A DNA stretch of 64,000 bases from Siderastrea radians (GCA_964017195.1 OZ024896.1:2043987-2107986), one strand, 5' to 3'; shown: positions 31,542 through 46,500, counted from the first letter of the stretch. The notes: generated by a model not told the origin, from the sequence alone. Numbers and translations: made by a program.

Positions 31542-34500
31542 CTGAAACAAACAAATGGACATTAATCGTAAGCAAAGAAGATGTTGCCATAACGAATTTC
31601 CCCTTCTAAAATTTCGGGGACATGGTAAAATAAATTGGCTCTACAAGGAGGAATTATATATTTCGTGTTCTAAAAGCAAGGCCAGGGAAAAGAAAGAAAA
31701 TCTCAGTTTCGCCGTTAGTCAATGACCCGTAAATGAAAGAACTTTATCGACGCGTCTGTGTCCGGCGTTTATGCACTAATTTGCGACACAAGAGAAAAAC
31801 AACAAAGCTATCCTGCACAAAATAAACAATAACACAATAATAGTAGATTAAAACCGTGCATTTTAAAGTTCTCTATTACATTTCATAATGAAATTTTAAA
31901 ACTCCTTATTCCATACGTCAATAAGGCGGGTCTATAAGTTTCTCTTACCAGAGTAGTCACAGCACCAGGTCTTTTGGCTCGAGTCAATCTTATAGTCTGC
32001 AACACGTCAACAGTCTGTTCTGTTTTGACTCGCTCAATCGCTGACATTACAGTTGATACGGAGCCACTGCGACCAACTCCATCACTGCGGAAAGAAAGGC
32101 TTGGTTTTTCAAAGGATGGTGATAACCTTTGAAAACAATTCCAGACGACAATACCGCATTCCTCGTTTTACCAATCTTAGCCTGGCTTTAACAATTAAGG
32201 AAGGTTTTCACGAACTGTTTTACTTCCTCTGTGCCTGGAGTCTGTGTATAAGCAACTCGGATTCCTGTGGTTATGATGATCCTTAAGGGTAGCTTGGCTA
32301 GCGTTTGAGTTGTTGACGAAATCCACAAAGTAAACTTTTAATTAAAACCTACTGAGCAGACGTACTTTCTTGTTGTGCTGTTTTTTTTCCTTTTAATTTA
32401 ACAAGTCGCAATTCTGAGTTTTGAGTCCTTGGGCAAACATTTTCCATGAAAGTTATTGATCATGAGTTTTCGATCTTGAATTTGAAGCTGTTGGAATTAA
32501 AAAGCTTAACACTTTGCGGTATGCGTAAACAAACAAAACAAAAGCAACTTGAAAACCCGAGAAAAGGATCAGTTACTATGATAGTGCACGGTGGAGGCCT
32601 ACAAAACTATTATTTGAACTGTTGAAATCTAGACTCAGTTCCAGTATTGTCCTGAAAGGAAGAACATTACTCCTGATCGTCTCAGCTAGTATATGCATGA
32701 ATGAAGTTATCGTGTCTATTAACGATCTTTGCTGTGCTTCAAGAGATAATTTGCAAACATCGCACAGAATGCGTGGACATCAGGCAATGAAACGTTGCCT
32801 GAATTTTCGTCTTCGTGATACGAGAAGGGTTTTTAGTCCTTTCCTCCAAAAAATTCAGATCACGCAGTTTGCAATCAGGATATAGATTTGATCCTATCAA
32901 TTTTTTAGAGAAGGGATTGTATATTGGATTTAACGGAAAATCCATCTTAAGATGTAAGAGGACGGATGGTTTTCAAAAAAAACTTACGATTTAAGCGGAA
33001 TGAAATAACGCTTTTTACCTGCACTGAAAAACAATGACGCCACTTCCGGTTTGTTGCTGAGACTTTTGTGCAGCAGTTAACAGTTCCAGTATTTCCTGAG
33101 GATCTGCGCACGACTTAGGGTCGGTCCACCCAGTGAACTGCAAGTGATTAACAGTTGACTTCTTCTTGGGAGGCTAGGGAAGATATAAACACAACGACGT
33201 AAAGTGTACTCCAGTGGTAGTGATACTCGGAAAGTAAGGATAAAATTTGACGTTGTAAGCAAATTCTTAAAGTAGAGATCCCCCTAAAAGCAATGTCCTC
33301 ACAAGTAACCTGCCTTTCTCTACGGAAAACAGTGGAGAATAATTTACCAGATACCTACATACCAAAGTACCAAATTTGACATGATTAGAGCGCCTGAGGG
33401 ATTCTGTAGACAGCCTGAACAACCGCCGTTTCACCGTTAATAAATATAGAAGGAATAGACTGATCCACTTCATTGAATAATCGTTACAAGATGAATAAGG
33501 CCGTATACGACAAACGCCTCCAAACGTGTCAACCCCCGAAGGTAATAGGTCCTTATCTTTTTCACCTGTTTCTTTTCTTTTTTTCTTGTATTTTGTTAAA
33601 CTCTTCAGTTATCATCTCCTTTACGTGGAAGTGAGTTAACTTAACTTTTCAGGAAAGGGGAAAACTTTATGTCCACGTAAAAAGCTGATTAGATTCAGGA
33701 GGATTTTTTCTAACCATATATGTTCAGCTATGGACAGAAAGAAACATTTCCTCAGATGTAGCGTAGCGTATGACAAGTTGGGTGGCAATGATAGGACATA
33801 CCTCTGCATCCAATACGCTGAACTTCCTGGTCGTGACGTTGTTTGTACTTGTTTCTGACAGCATCTCTAAAGTGACTTTACCGTACCTGGCAGTACCTTC
33901 AGATGGCCAGTATTGTGGGTAATTCTGCAGTGTTATAAGACAAATGGCAAATAAAAACGTGGCGGAGAAATGACTCAACATTTTACTTCTAAGAAAGTGA
34001 AAGGTGCTACTGGCATCTATCATTACTATAAGCATGCTTTTCGATATACTGAGCCACACTTTTGTACCTCTTTTGCCGCTTACACTTGAATATTTTCATA
34101 ATACAAAAGAATCTAAGTAAAGCTTTTTTGGAAAACGAGCATGCTGTCAAAATAGTAAATTGTTGCACAGATCAGGGCCTTTTCTAAATGGTCACCAGAG
34201 TGTGTGCGCAAACAGGTGTCCCTAAGAAAGGGATTTGTAGTAATTTAATTATTCCTAAACAGTTTCGGGGTTTTGTGGTAACTTCCTACCTCCTTCCTTT
34301 CTTTTAGGCTGTTGAGCGTGACCACTGTGCCGACATTATACTGTGATACCATGCGCCAGAAGTCCTCTATAGTGCTGTTTAATGGCGCTTGTGTCAGGAT
34401 GTGTGCATTACGTTTAATGTAGTCCTGTTAAAAGATGCAAATAAAATTTATAAAGGTATAGGATGGTCGGGATACGTTTAAGAACAAAAAAGTGCTTCTT

Positions 34501-37500
34501 TTAATGTTATTATCCGAGAGTTTAAATTCGCCCTCGGCTTCGATACTGAATTCTCTTGCCAATCCGTTAAATGTTACTGAACTTGTTAGCGTTTAATTAG
34601 GAGGACCTCAAACAGTCAAATGGCTTTTATCTATTTTGTCCATGAAAAACAAAAACAAAAAAATGATATCGCACTCCTCAATGTACTTACGTCAACAACA
34701 CAACAACAACAACAACAACAAAATGATATTGCACTCTTCAATGTACTTACGTCAACAAAAGAGGCGTTGATGTACTCCTTGTCTGGTTCAGAGGATCTCA
34801 AGAACACTCGGGCAGTGTCCACTAGCACAATGGAATGAAAATATATCAAAATTTCAAGTCACTGAGTACCCTAGATGCCAGAGGATTTATCTTTGATTTA
34901 TCCGCGTTTGTCAATAACCGGCGTTTGACTAACAGCTTCGCGTGAGAAGAACCACAGGTACCCCAAGTTTTAATTCTTCAAACGATTCGGTAAAACTTGA
35001 AGTGATATAATAATGTTCTAACTGAGACTATGAGTACAATCCTAAAATGGTGACATTTCAATTGACAGATTTTGAGTGGTACGTTTTTCTGCCGTACTGT
35101 CCATGTTGTAAGTAATTATGTTTAAAATCATGTTTTTATGAATTTGGTTTTAATAACAGTTACCAGTAGCCACTTAAAATTTAAGTTTCAAGATCTAAAA
35201 GGTACCATGAGCATCCCCGTCACTTTTATCTGACAGTCATTTCTCTGGATTATGGAGTCTTTTGGGTGAAATCCTTGAGGGCGGTCATGAAATGTGATCA
35301 CTGAAGGCACTTAGCCCTCCCCTTACCTTTCTAAGGTGTTGTGTGTGATATGTTTATGCAAAATGAAGCATTAATGCGGAAGCAAAAGCCAAAGCAAAGG
35401 TACAAGGGGCTACTTTTGCTCCTGCTTTCACGTTGATCATTTGGCCAAATAAACAACTCTTACATGGTACAGTGTTGGGGAATCTGTTCTTGTTGATGTT
35501 TGTTGGCTTAAGTGCTGCTGTTGATTCCTCTTCTGAGCCTTCAGTGTCACCGATCAGCTGCAAACGCTAAGCAAACAGTCTTCAGTTAGAGAAAAGAATT
35601 TATTGCTTTCTAAAACAGTTGCGAAAATTCGAAAAATACAGTAAAATCCCCGCGCTTTCGTGTTGTCAAACAACTAGAAAATTAAAGCAAGTGATTCTGG
35701 TATAATGAAATGAAATGAAATGAAATGATTTGTTTATTTTCGCCTTTTGCAGACTAAGTCTTAATTACAAGCGAGACGAAAAGATCAAAAGAGTTTTGAG
35801 GCTGGTTACCACTTCAAACTTTACATTGCTCTCTCTTTCCAGGTGTATGATAGGGTACCACAAATCTTTAGGCAAGACCTACTTTTTAGAGAGTGAGTTA
35901 GGGGAAGGCTGCGATGGACAACAGCATTCAATTCAAGGGAAAGAACGTGGTGAGTTATGACGCTACTTGCTAAAGAACCCCGAACAAAGCGCCAGCGCCT
36001 ACAAGCTGCTACTAGAAAAATGGTCACCTTGGCTACCAATTATTATTTGCCCACCCTACCTTGTAACGGAAAAGAATTTTTGATCATAGGTAGAAGGTAA
36101 ATGGACACATGGTGACAAGAAGGAAATTAAGAAAAGATGGAATATTCAACATGTCGCGAGCGTGGGACAAAGAAAAAATCTGAGTCCCCGACGGGAATTG
36201 AGCCCATGACCTTCCGTACACCGGTCGGACGCTCTAACCACTGAGCTACTGGGAGTCTCGTGGCGAGCATAGGTCATATATTTACTGAGTTCGTGGTAAC
36301 ACGCGTCCTGCATACTGCTAGGATCCAGCAATGTCGAAGTGCCCTATAGGTGACAAATGAAGAAAGATGGTGAATTTTAAGCTCGGAGAAGAAATAAGAA
36401 AAGAAGGAATCTGGCTTCAGGACGAGAAACAAGCTAAGTTAATGATTATCTGTTACCTTGAATTCTTCAACATATCCTGTTTGTTTTGTAGATTTATTGA
36501 CTCTGGTGAGCTTGTTCATTCTTATCATTAAGTCTTGAGCAGCAACTTCTGTATTTCCACAAACCAAAGCTTCCATCACTGCTTGGTGCCAAAATACATA
36601 CTGATCCTGCAAACGGACAAATTGAAACAGAAGCTCGCTTCATAAGATAGTAAAAAATATAAATAATATTTTGTTTCTATGTTCTTATTCCGATAATGAG
36701 CCCTCGACTTACATTTGTCCAAAAAGGTTTTTTGGCGGGCTTACTTTCAGAAATAGCAGGGGGGGGGGGGGAGGAGCTTATAATTGAAGTAGTATTCAAA
36801 TAGCTACTTACGTAGGTAGAAAAATAATGTAGTCTGTGTGCGCCCTTCTAATCGGAAGATATTATGCCTGAACAGGAGCATATCACGTGATACGCCTCTG
36901 GCCTGAATCATTCTTGAGATGTGAACTTAGAGAGGGGCTATCATCGGAAGGCTTTTCACGAGTGAGATTTGGGGGCTTATATTCGGGAGGGCTTTGGAAT
37001 TTTATAACATAACGGTATTTATTTTAAAATTTACTGTGCTATTGTAACCATGACACATAATCTAATCTAATCTAATCTAATCTAATCTAATCTAATCTAA
37101 TCTAACCTAATCTAATTTAATCTAATCTAATCTAATCTGCTTATCAATGTTTGCAATTGCCTGTTTAATAACTCTAGGGTTTCTTACATCTTTTTGCACC
37201 ATATGAGGGCGTTGTCTGCGCATGACCTGCAAGTAGTTAGGTATAAACACGCTGCCCTGCTCCTTAGCACTTTCCAACATGGCCTCAATTCCAATGTAGG
37301 TACCCGTACGTCCAACACCGGCACTAGCAGTAAAGAAATACAGAGAAATATCGACCTATTTGGTTAGCATCCAGTATAACCGAAGTAATACCCCCGTGTT
37401 GTTATAAAACCGGGTTAGGCTTAGGCCTGGGATCCGAGTGCTACTTGACTTCACCTCACAAATTTTCACGTCAACCGTCTTGCAGAACAAATTGTATAAA

Positions 37501-40500
37501 GTTCCAAAAATAGTTCACTTAGTCATAGTTTTGTGCTGTTTACCTGCAATGCACAACCAGTGGTCCACCAGTAAGCTGATGTCTGACGTGAACCTTCCAT
37601 CTAAATGCAAGTAAAGCTGTGGAATGATGAGGAACTCCCCTGTCAGGCCAGGTAGTGTAATGAAATTGAACAACTTCGCACTTCTCTGAGTCCTAGATAA
37701 TAAACAAAAATAAATAAATAAATAAATAAATAAATGTGGTTAAATAGTTTAATAGTTTCAATTTTCATTTATTTGGTGCATAAAACTCCACTGAGAGTTT
37801 GAGAGTTAATGAAAACAAATCTTACAATCGGTGATTGGCGCCTATTAAACAATAATATAATTGCATTTGAAAGCTGATGTATACTGTAATTGCCCTCAAG
37901 TAACAACCAGTTACCAATAAACAAACAAACAAACAAACAAACAAACAAACAAAACAACATCAATATCATCATCGTCATCAACGACGTAAACAAAGCATCG
38001 ATACGTCCATAGCGTTTCTTACCTTCGACAAAATGAATGTTCGAACAACGTAATCTGAGAAAGTTTCAGATTTTTGTAAAGAAACGTTGATAGAGCCAAA
38101 CTTTTTCGCGCTATCTGGCCAATACTTCTCGCACTTGGGCTGAAAAAAAAAAATCTTGCTGAGGTTGTGTTCACTTTTGTTTCTCCAACTTGCTAAAATG
38201 CATGACTTCTTTTACGTCTCAGAACTAATATATCAATTCAGCTATTTATGGTAAATAAATATGAAAGCCGGAGGTGATACTTTCAAACAGCTATTTTCCC
38301 GAAACGTTTCGCTGAGTGTCCCTGATCATTAACTTTAATTTTATACACGACTAACATACACTACAGAAAGTCTAAAAGTTCCACCTTTCCCTGTTCCACC
38401 AGGTTTGTTAGCATGACAATCGTGACACACTTCTCTTGCCAGATCATTCGCCAGAAATCATTCACTGTCACATGTGTTGGACCTAGAACACAGTATTCGA
38501 AAAAAGTATGTAAGTATCCGACAAGCTAGCCAATAAAGAAACCCTCATCAGCTGAACAGTTTCTTTCTGTAAGGGTTTGGTCAACATATGTATTACGTCT
38601 TAGAGGGAGTGTCCCATATACCCTCGCCAAAACGTCATCAAATAAGAAATAAATAAATAAATAAACATGACAAAAAACAACGAAACAAAACAACAAGACG
38701 GGCTTTGTGTTTATTGTTTGTGTAAGTCAATCTCCAGGAGAAGCTGTTTCTTTCATTGAGTTCGACCACAATACGCTACATATAAAAAACAAAGGCATTA
38801 GAAGCTACACTGGTTTAATTTTGTTAAATCAAAACATTTAGCAGTGAAAAAATAATTGAACAGCTAGAATTCGAAAGATTTTATTTTCAAAAAGAAATCT
38901 TTCACCAGGACCTTTAAAAGTAGTAACGTGGTAGTGGTTACAAAATCTGCGGGTGACGCAACTTCATAATAAGCGCCCTATTTCAGAACTGCCGCAATTT
39001 TATTGCCAAGGACTTTCAATTTCAGTCTTCAGTATTGGAGCCCATAATCCTGGGACTCCAGTTCAGTTTATATTAAATATACTTCCTTGTTAGCAACTTC
39101 TACAAGTTTAAACATGGCAGATTTGTCTGGGAGAGACATTGGTACAAATGCACTGCCTCTTACGCTGGGTTGCAATGTAACTCATTGATTCCTCATCATA
39201 CGTCTACAGAGATAAAAGTGGTGCCGACTGAGCAATTAGACTAGTAATATAATTCTGACACGTACAAGAAGGACAGAGTCAATGATTGTATGGTAATACA
39301 CTACATACAAGGCAATGGACAAGTTACCTGTTTTATGTAATGCCAGATTTAGCCAGCCTTATTATTACAAAGAGAGCCCCTGGACATGAACAAAGTGTGC
39401 GCTCTGATTAGCTCCCTTGAGAGAACGTCGTGTACAGACATGTAACTCTGCTCTGTGCACTTGATCGACTATGATGAGTTCAAGTAGGACGAGAGGAAGT
39501 GGAATAACTTTTACTTATTCAAAGGCCACCTACTACTTTCTTTTCAATAAACACGGATATTCGTGTCAGTATCAGTGTGTAGTCACTGGACCATACTCTG
39601 TATTTCTTAACATGACACAGTATCTTTCTCCTTTAGTTACATGTTGTTTATCAACCAGTAGCAGTCGTCAAGAGCTGGTCTCAATTTATGCACACCTTGG
39701 GAAGTTCAATCGAGAACATTCTCAGTGTTATTTGGTGTCAACTATAAGTCAATAATATCTCAACTCACCGGGATGTAGCTGGCGTTGATGTAATCAGACT
39801 CTGGGTCTCCTTCAAATATCTTCAAAACAACACGAGAATGGTCATCTAATAGAAAAAAAAAATCAAAAGTGGGAGAGAAAGCGAACAAGCTTTCAGTAAT
39901 ATAACGTGGCTGAAAAGCAGAGACAAAAGTACTTTTATCGGGCGAAAGGAGGCAAAATTAAGACGAATAGCAAGTTAAAACAATTATATAAACTGGCAGC
40001 TTTATTTCACTTGTTTGCCTACTACGTTTCTTTACATTACTCCCAAGTGTTTTACAAATGAACGATAAAAAAGTCAATAGTAATTTGGCTGCGAGTCTTA
40101 AGTAAAAAGCTTGGCTTAATCTGTTTCATAGCTAGAGACCTGGGTCCATATAGTTGTTCAAAGGACGATTTGTCAAAATAACATTGTTAAACGGTAATGA
40201 ACTTTGAACTCGGATTGATTTAGAATCCTTCATTTTCTTTAATTTTTTCAACTCAATAAATAATCCAGAAAAAAGGAAATCAATAACAACAACAACAACG
40301 CTTTCAAAGGACCTAGCCCAAGGCCAAATAAAAAGGGACCGTCAAGTACGTAACCGAGAAAACGTCAGAACTGACAATTCACTAGTATTTATCGTTCAAG
40401 TATTCAAGAGTACTTACAAGTGACAATGTTGCCATAACGGTTTTTAATTTTGTTATTGGTGGCAACATCACAGGGTGACAACAGCTCCCCTGACAAATTC

Positions 40501-43500
40501 TAAAAAATAACAATAATAATAAAATAGGTAATCTCGTACCCAGAGTCCACTGGCTTTTTGGTCAGCAGGAGAGTTGCCAGTAGAGACTCTGGGATAATGG
40601 AATTTTTTTATCCCAGAAAACGTGGGATTCCGGTTTTAGTGCGCATACTTAAGTTCAAAACGGAAGTCAAATGTCCCAAAATGGCAGCCATGAAATCCGT
40701 ACACCAGAAGGCAAGCTCTAGGCACAGTTGATTCTTACACACGATTGAAGGCAGTTGAAATTTTTGAACAAGAGGAGTAGAGTGAAAGATAGAGCGTCTG
40801 GCGCCGTCTCTGGTAACGTCTCTGGAGCCTTCCGTGAGTGTCTTTCTTTAATACTTTGGTATCAGAAAATTATAAATACGCAGTGAGTTCCACATCTTAA
40901 TTATCCTGCTTTATCTTCCAAATCTTTCATATCTTATTTACAATCCCAATATGTATGGATAGTAAAATCGTTGGACGTTACTTTGGTCATCGAACTATTT
41001 TTAGGCTTTACATCAGATTTTCGTATTACCATTGTAGAGTTCCATTTTTTTCAAGATTTTGGTATGGAATTCGAATATTCGTTTGACCATTTTCTTGCAC
41101 ATAAAAATAAGTAATAAATTATTATAGTTTCTCACAACAATTTGCTGTGAGATGCATATTTGCTTCAAATGCTTTTTTGGCCTCTTTTGTTCCTCTATTG
41201 AAAAGGGCATTCCAATATTTCATCATGCGCTCTCCTCCTCCTTCTTTTTCAGTGCCATCTATTAAATTGCATGACGAAGACACTCAGCGAAAGACCTTGC
41301 AGTCCGTGATTGAAGATCTTGTTTTCCTGGTCATCAGTTAAGAGATCTTCTGAGAAATTTTGGCCACCGAGGCCAAGAATGTGTTCGAACAACGAGAAGA
41401 ATAACAAGACATAACGTCTTTGATCCGCATTCGACGCACTTAAAAAGTTTAAACGATATAGAAGCTGTTAAAATTTGTTAAAATTGCGGAATATATTTCG
41501 CTCTTCGAGCCTCGTATGCCGCTAAATAAAATTGTCAAATTGGTCATGTAAGAACTACTAAAATGTAACAATGTTCATGTAAAAACCATTGGAATAGCCC
41601 ACAGTTTGACTCCATGTTAGTCGTCACGGGATGTCCTACCCTGATGGTAGCGCGCGGCCATGCGGGATTACCGCGCGCGGAATTTGGAAAAAGTTCCACT
41701 CGTTCTTAGAGTTAATTAAGGAGTCTCCGGGTACTTTCTCTATCCTCATACCCTCAGATATCTACCTCAGCATAGCGTCGTTAGGGTAAAGACCGGTAAC
41801 ACTCATTTGAAATCTCTACACTTCATTGTTAGGTTTCTCCTTACAATGTTTCCAAAGGGCCGATCGCTCTTCCTTATTGCTAAGTGACTTCTCGTGTTCC
41901 TTCCCTCTGGTATACGCGCTTCTTGATGTTTCTCCCACGTAGATGTTGTTACACTCGGTACATTTGACTTCAAATGTTACGCTCTGTCTATCACACGGTC
42001 CTTTTCCATCCGTTCTACATACCAGGCAGTCTTCTCTTTCACATTGTCGCGGTTTACACGGATCAGATCTCTGCAGTAATCTCTTAATTCCAATACCAGC
42101 CTTTTCTGCTACTTTGATCTTGAAACCTTGCCGTTTTATCTTTTTTTGATATTTCCCCTGTAGCTGTGAATTCGGTGTAGCTGGCACAAAGATGACTGCC
42201 TCGTTTCTGCCCCGCTTGTACCAGTCGTTTTTCTTTCTCACCTTTTCTTGTTCTCGTTCGTCTTTCCTCCACTCTTTGGGTCGATGTAACGGTCGTTCTC
42301 CTTCTTGATCAGCTTCATTCCTTGTTTTATATGCCTTGAGGGCCGAGTCGACAACCTCATATCTGAACTTCTTGCTGTACCCCGAGTACTGCATCCTCAG
42401 GACCATCTCATTAACATTTTCTACTACCCTCTCCCATGGTAACAACTTGCTACAGTTCATTAGAACTCTTAGGACTTCTTGGGTTAGCACTGTCCTCTTG
42501 GTGCTCCAGCTTAAGGCAGATCTAGCATTTATGACTGCCTTAGAGGCCATGCACTTGGAGTGGAACTCATACATGATCACTGACACTTTCCCGACTTGCC
42601 CCTCCGTTTTCTTCTCCCTTGACTCTGCCCATGCCTTCAGGTCGAGGATAGGTAGCTTTCCGTCTTGGTGCTTAGACGGATAGTCTACTTCAAGTTGTAT
42701 CGATGGGTGGAGGTCGTTTCCTACTTGCTTAATCAACGCCATTGTCCTTTCGTCACTACTGACTCTTCCATCCTCAGTAACGGAACTTTCATCCACGTTG
42801 GTTTGACCGTTCTCGTACCTCATTCCAGGTGGTGTTGCCTGTACAGCCAAGTTGATATCATCCACATACCGTTTGTTCATTCTCACCGCGACGGACATTT
42901 CGTCAAGCCTCGCGGCAAATTCCTTATCCCACCAAATCATGAAGATCTGGGCCAGTACTCCAGTCAACTTCAAGCCAATCGGGCCGCCTTTGGTTTGCTT
43001 CCTGATCTCGTTATCAAAGGTGTACACGTGGTTCTTCATAATCACTGTTAACGCTACCCTCAGTGCCTCTCTTAGCATTATACGTCTCGCACGTTCATCC
43101 GCTTGTCTGACCGGTAAATTCCATGGCTTAAAGCGCTTCTCCTTTTGTTCTTCACTCCCACTTGCAGTAATCGTGGGCAGTCTCCCTTTATTTGTCTTCC
43201 TCGTTGGACATACATCAGCTATGCCCAGCTTTGTTAGCACCTCAGGTGACGTCGTCACAGGCAGGTACAAACCCAACTCTGCATAATCGATACCTTGAAT
43301 GCTGATGTCACTCTGAAAGAACACTTCGCACACCTTATCGATGGTGAAATCTATATCCAGACTTCAGTAGATCCGATAAACAAACCGTCATCCTCCTTGT
43401 TCTTGTTGGTTCTGTTCATTTCAGCTATCATGTCTTCCGTACTCATACATACGGCGCTGTTTTCTCTTGTCCATACTTCAGCCAGTATCACGCTCATCAC

Positions 43501-46500
43501 GTGTAAAAGTTTGCAATTGTAGCCTACCACCGCCCCGCACACAGGTCTAACAGAAGGACCGCAGTAGTCATCACTACAGTCTTTATGATCTTTGCGAAGA
43601 GTGTATAGTGGTGCAACTGAGCTGTCATTACTTATCATATTGTTCTTTATCCTCACTCCATTACTCGTTTCACTCCCTGTGCTCAAAACACGAACCCACG
43701 AAACCGAATGCGCATTGACCAGCTGTTGTAACCGATCATGCTCATCTTTGGTAATTATGATGCTGTCAACAATGTGAGGTTGAGAGGCAGCTTTATAGTT
43801 CTTTAGGCTGTCTAAGGAAAATCGACCTGACTTGTCTGTCATGGAATTTACCGGTCAGACAACCGGATGAACGTGCGAGACGTATAATGCTAAGAGGGGC
43901 ACTGAGAGTAGCGTTAACAGTGATTATGAAGAAACACGTGTACACCTTTGATAACGAGATCAGGAAGCAAACCAAAGGCGGCCCGATTGGCTTGAAGTTG
44001 ACTGGAGTACTGGCCCAGATCTTCATGATTTGGTGGGATAAGGAATTTGCCGCGAGGCTTGACGAAATGTCCGTCGTGGTGAGAATGAACAAACGGTATG
44101 TGGATGATATCAACTTGCCTGTACAGGCAACACCACCTGGAATGAGGTACGAGAACGGTCAAACCAACGTGGATGAAAGTTCCGTTACTGAGGATGGAAG
44201 AGTCAGTAGTGACGAAAGGACAATGACGTTGATTAAACAAGTAGGAAACGACCTCCACCCATCGATACAACTTGAAGTAGACTATCCGTCTAAGCACCAA
44301 GACGGAAAGCTACCTATCCTCGACCTGAAGGTATGGGCAGAGTTAAGGGAGAAGAAAACGGAGGGGCAAGTCGGGAAAGTGTCAGTGATCATGTATGAGT
44401 TCCACTCCAAGTGCATGGCCTCTAAGGCAGTCATAAATGCTAGATTTGCCTTAAGCTGGAGCACCAAGAGGACAGTGCTAACCCAAGAAGTCCTAAGAGT
44501 TCTAATGAACTGTAGCAAGTTATTACCATGGGAGAGGGTAGTAGAAAATGTTAATGAGATGGTCCTGAGGATGCAGTACTCGGGGTACAGCAAGAAGTTC
44601 AGATATGAGGTTGTCGACTCGGCCCTCAAGGCGTATAAAACAAGGAATGAAGCTGATCAAGAAGGAGAACGACCGTTACATCGACCCAAAGAGTGGAGAA
44701 AAGACGAACGAGAACAAGAAAAGGTGAGAAAGAAAAACGACTGGTACAAGAGGGGCGGAAACGAGGCAGTCATCTTTGTGCCAGCTACACCGAATTCACA
44801 GCTACAGGGGAAAGATCAAAAAAAGATAAAACGGCAAGGTTTCAAGATCAAAGTAGCAGAAAAGGCTGGTATTGGAATTAAGAGATTACTGCAGAGATCT
44901 GATCCGTGTAAACTGCGACAATGTAAAAGAGAAGACTGCCTGGTATGTAGAACGGATGGAAAAGGACCGTGTGATAGACAGAGCGTAACATTTGAAGTCA
45001 AATGTACCGAGTGTAACAACATCTACGTGGGAGAAACATCAAGAAGCCCGTCTACCAGAGGGAGGAACAGGAGAAGTCACTTAGCAATAAGGAAGAGCGA
45101 TCGGCCCTTTGGAAACATTGTAAGGAGAAACCTAACAATGAAGTGCAGAGATTTCAAATGAGTGTTACCGGTCTTTACCCTAACGACGCTATGCTGAGGC
45201 AGATATCTGAGGGTGTGAGGATAGAGAAAGTACTTAAATAACTCCTTAATTAACTCTAAGAACGAGTGGAACTTTTTCCAAATTCCGCGCGCGGTAATCC
45301 CGCATAGCTGCGCGCTACCATCAGAGTAGGACAGCCTGTGACGACTAACATGGAGTCAAACTGTGGGCTATTCCAATGGTTTTTACATGAACATTGTTAC
45401 ATTTAGTAGTTCTTACATGACCAATTTGACAATTTTATTTAGCGTCTGAGGAGGCTCGAAGAGCGAAATATATTCCGCAATTTTAACAAAATTTTAACAG
45501 CGTCGATATCGTTTTAAAGTTTTTAAGTGCGTCGAATGCGGATCAAAGACGTCATGTCTTGTTATTCTTCTCGTAGTTCAGAGATCATTGACTGGGGAAA
45601 GTAGGGGTTCTGAAGCCTTTGGAGGACTGGCAATTGCACTGAATCTGAGCTCCAGAAAGATGGAACTATTCTAACAGGCTTGGCCATTTTCTATAGGGAG
45701 CCATAAACATTTACCAATCTAAGCTGGAATCTGTTTTTACCAAGGACATTAAAATGTCCTGGGTTTACTTGGAGACCCTACCCCATCTCAGACCAAAAAT
45801 GTTCTATATTCTGATCTCATATTAGACTAACGAGTTAAATTTTATTCTCTGTTATTCAGAATGTATTATTTTCACACATTTTGTAACGACATAAATTACA
45901 AAGGAAGGCTAGAAAACATCTAAATCGGGCAAAATAAAGAAAGGAACTGTCAACACTGTTTATATGAATTTCAAATAAGCAGAAAAGTTTACCCCATCTC
46001 AGACTAAAAGGTCAAAATTGGAACTACTTTACTGACTTAATAAGAAGGCCAAAAATAGGAACCCATCCAGTAGCCCATACCTGTATGCTGTATATGGGGT
46101 AGTAACCCCCACTGCCCCCAAAACCCTGAGGAAGATGTATTCTAGGTTTCTCAGCTTGACTTAAAATCTATGTGAAGAACTTTTTTCCACTGCCATAAAA
46201 AATTATGTGCTGGAGGTTATTTCCAACCACAATTGGGATTTCTAAGTTGGGACACTGGCAAATTTTTTGTATGGTCATTTACCAACTGTAGATTGAAACT
46301 TTGCCAGTGGGGAGTGAAAAACAAAAACATTGTCATTGACAAAAATATATAAATTAAAGTAACATAATTGTATGAAGACGGAATAATACAGGTTAATTTA
46401 TTATTTTTATTTTGTTCTGTAGCTGATGTGTATCACCCACTGTCATGGTTCTTGAAGAGTGTAGATAATGACAGTTTGGTTTACTTTTGATGGTAACATT

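Noticed and set aside
41392..41425. Possible hammerhead ribozyme at the Penelope-like 3' end
   Set aside because: ACGAGAAGAATAACAAGAC with ATAACGTC only loosely resembles the core; the CTGANGA and GAAA boxes are absent in both copies.
42336..43286. Long plus-strand ORFs across the Penelope-like region, and minus-strand ones at 43793-45022
   Set aside because: All are antisense shadows of the reverse-transcriptase frames.
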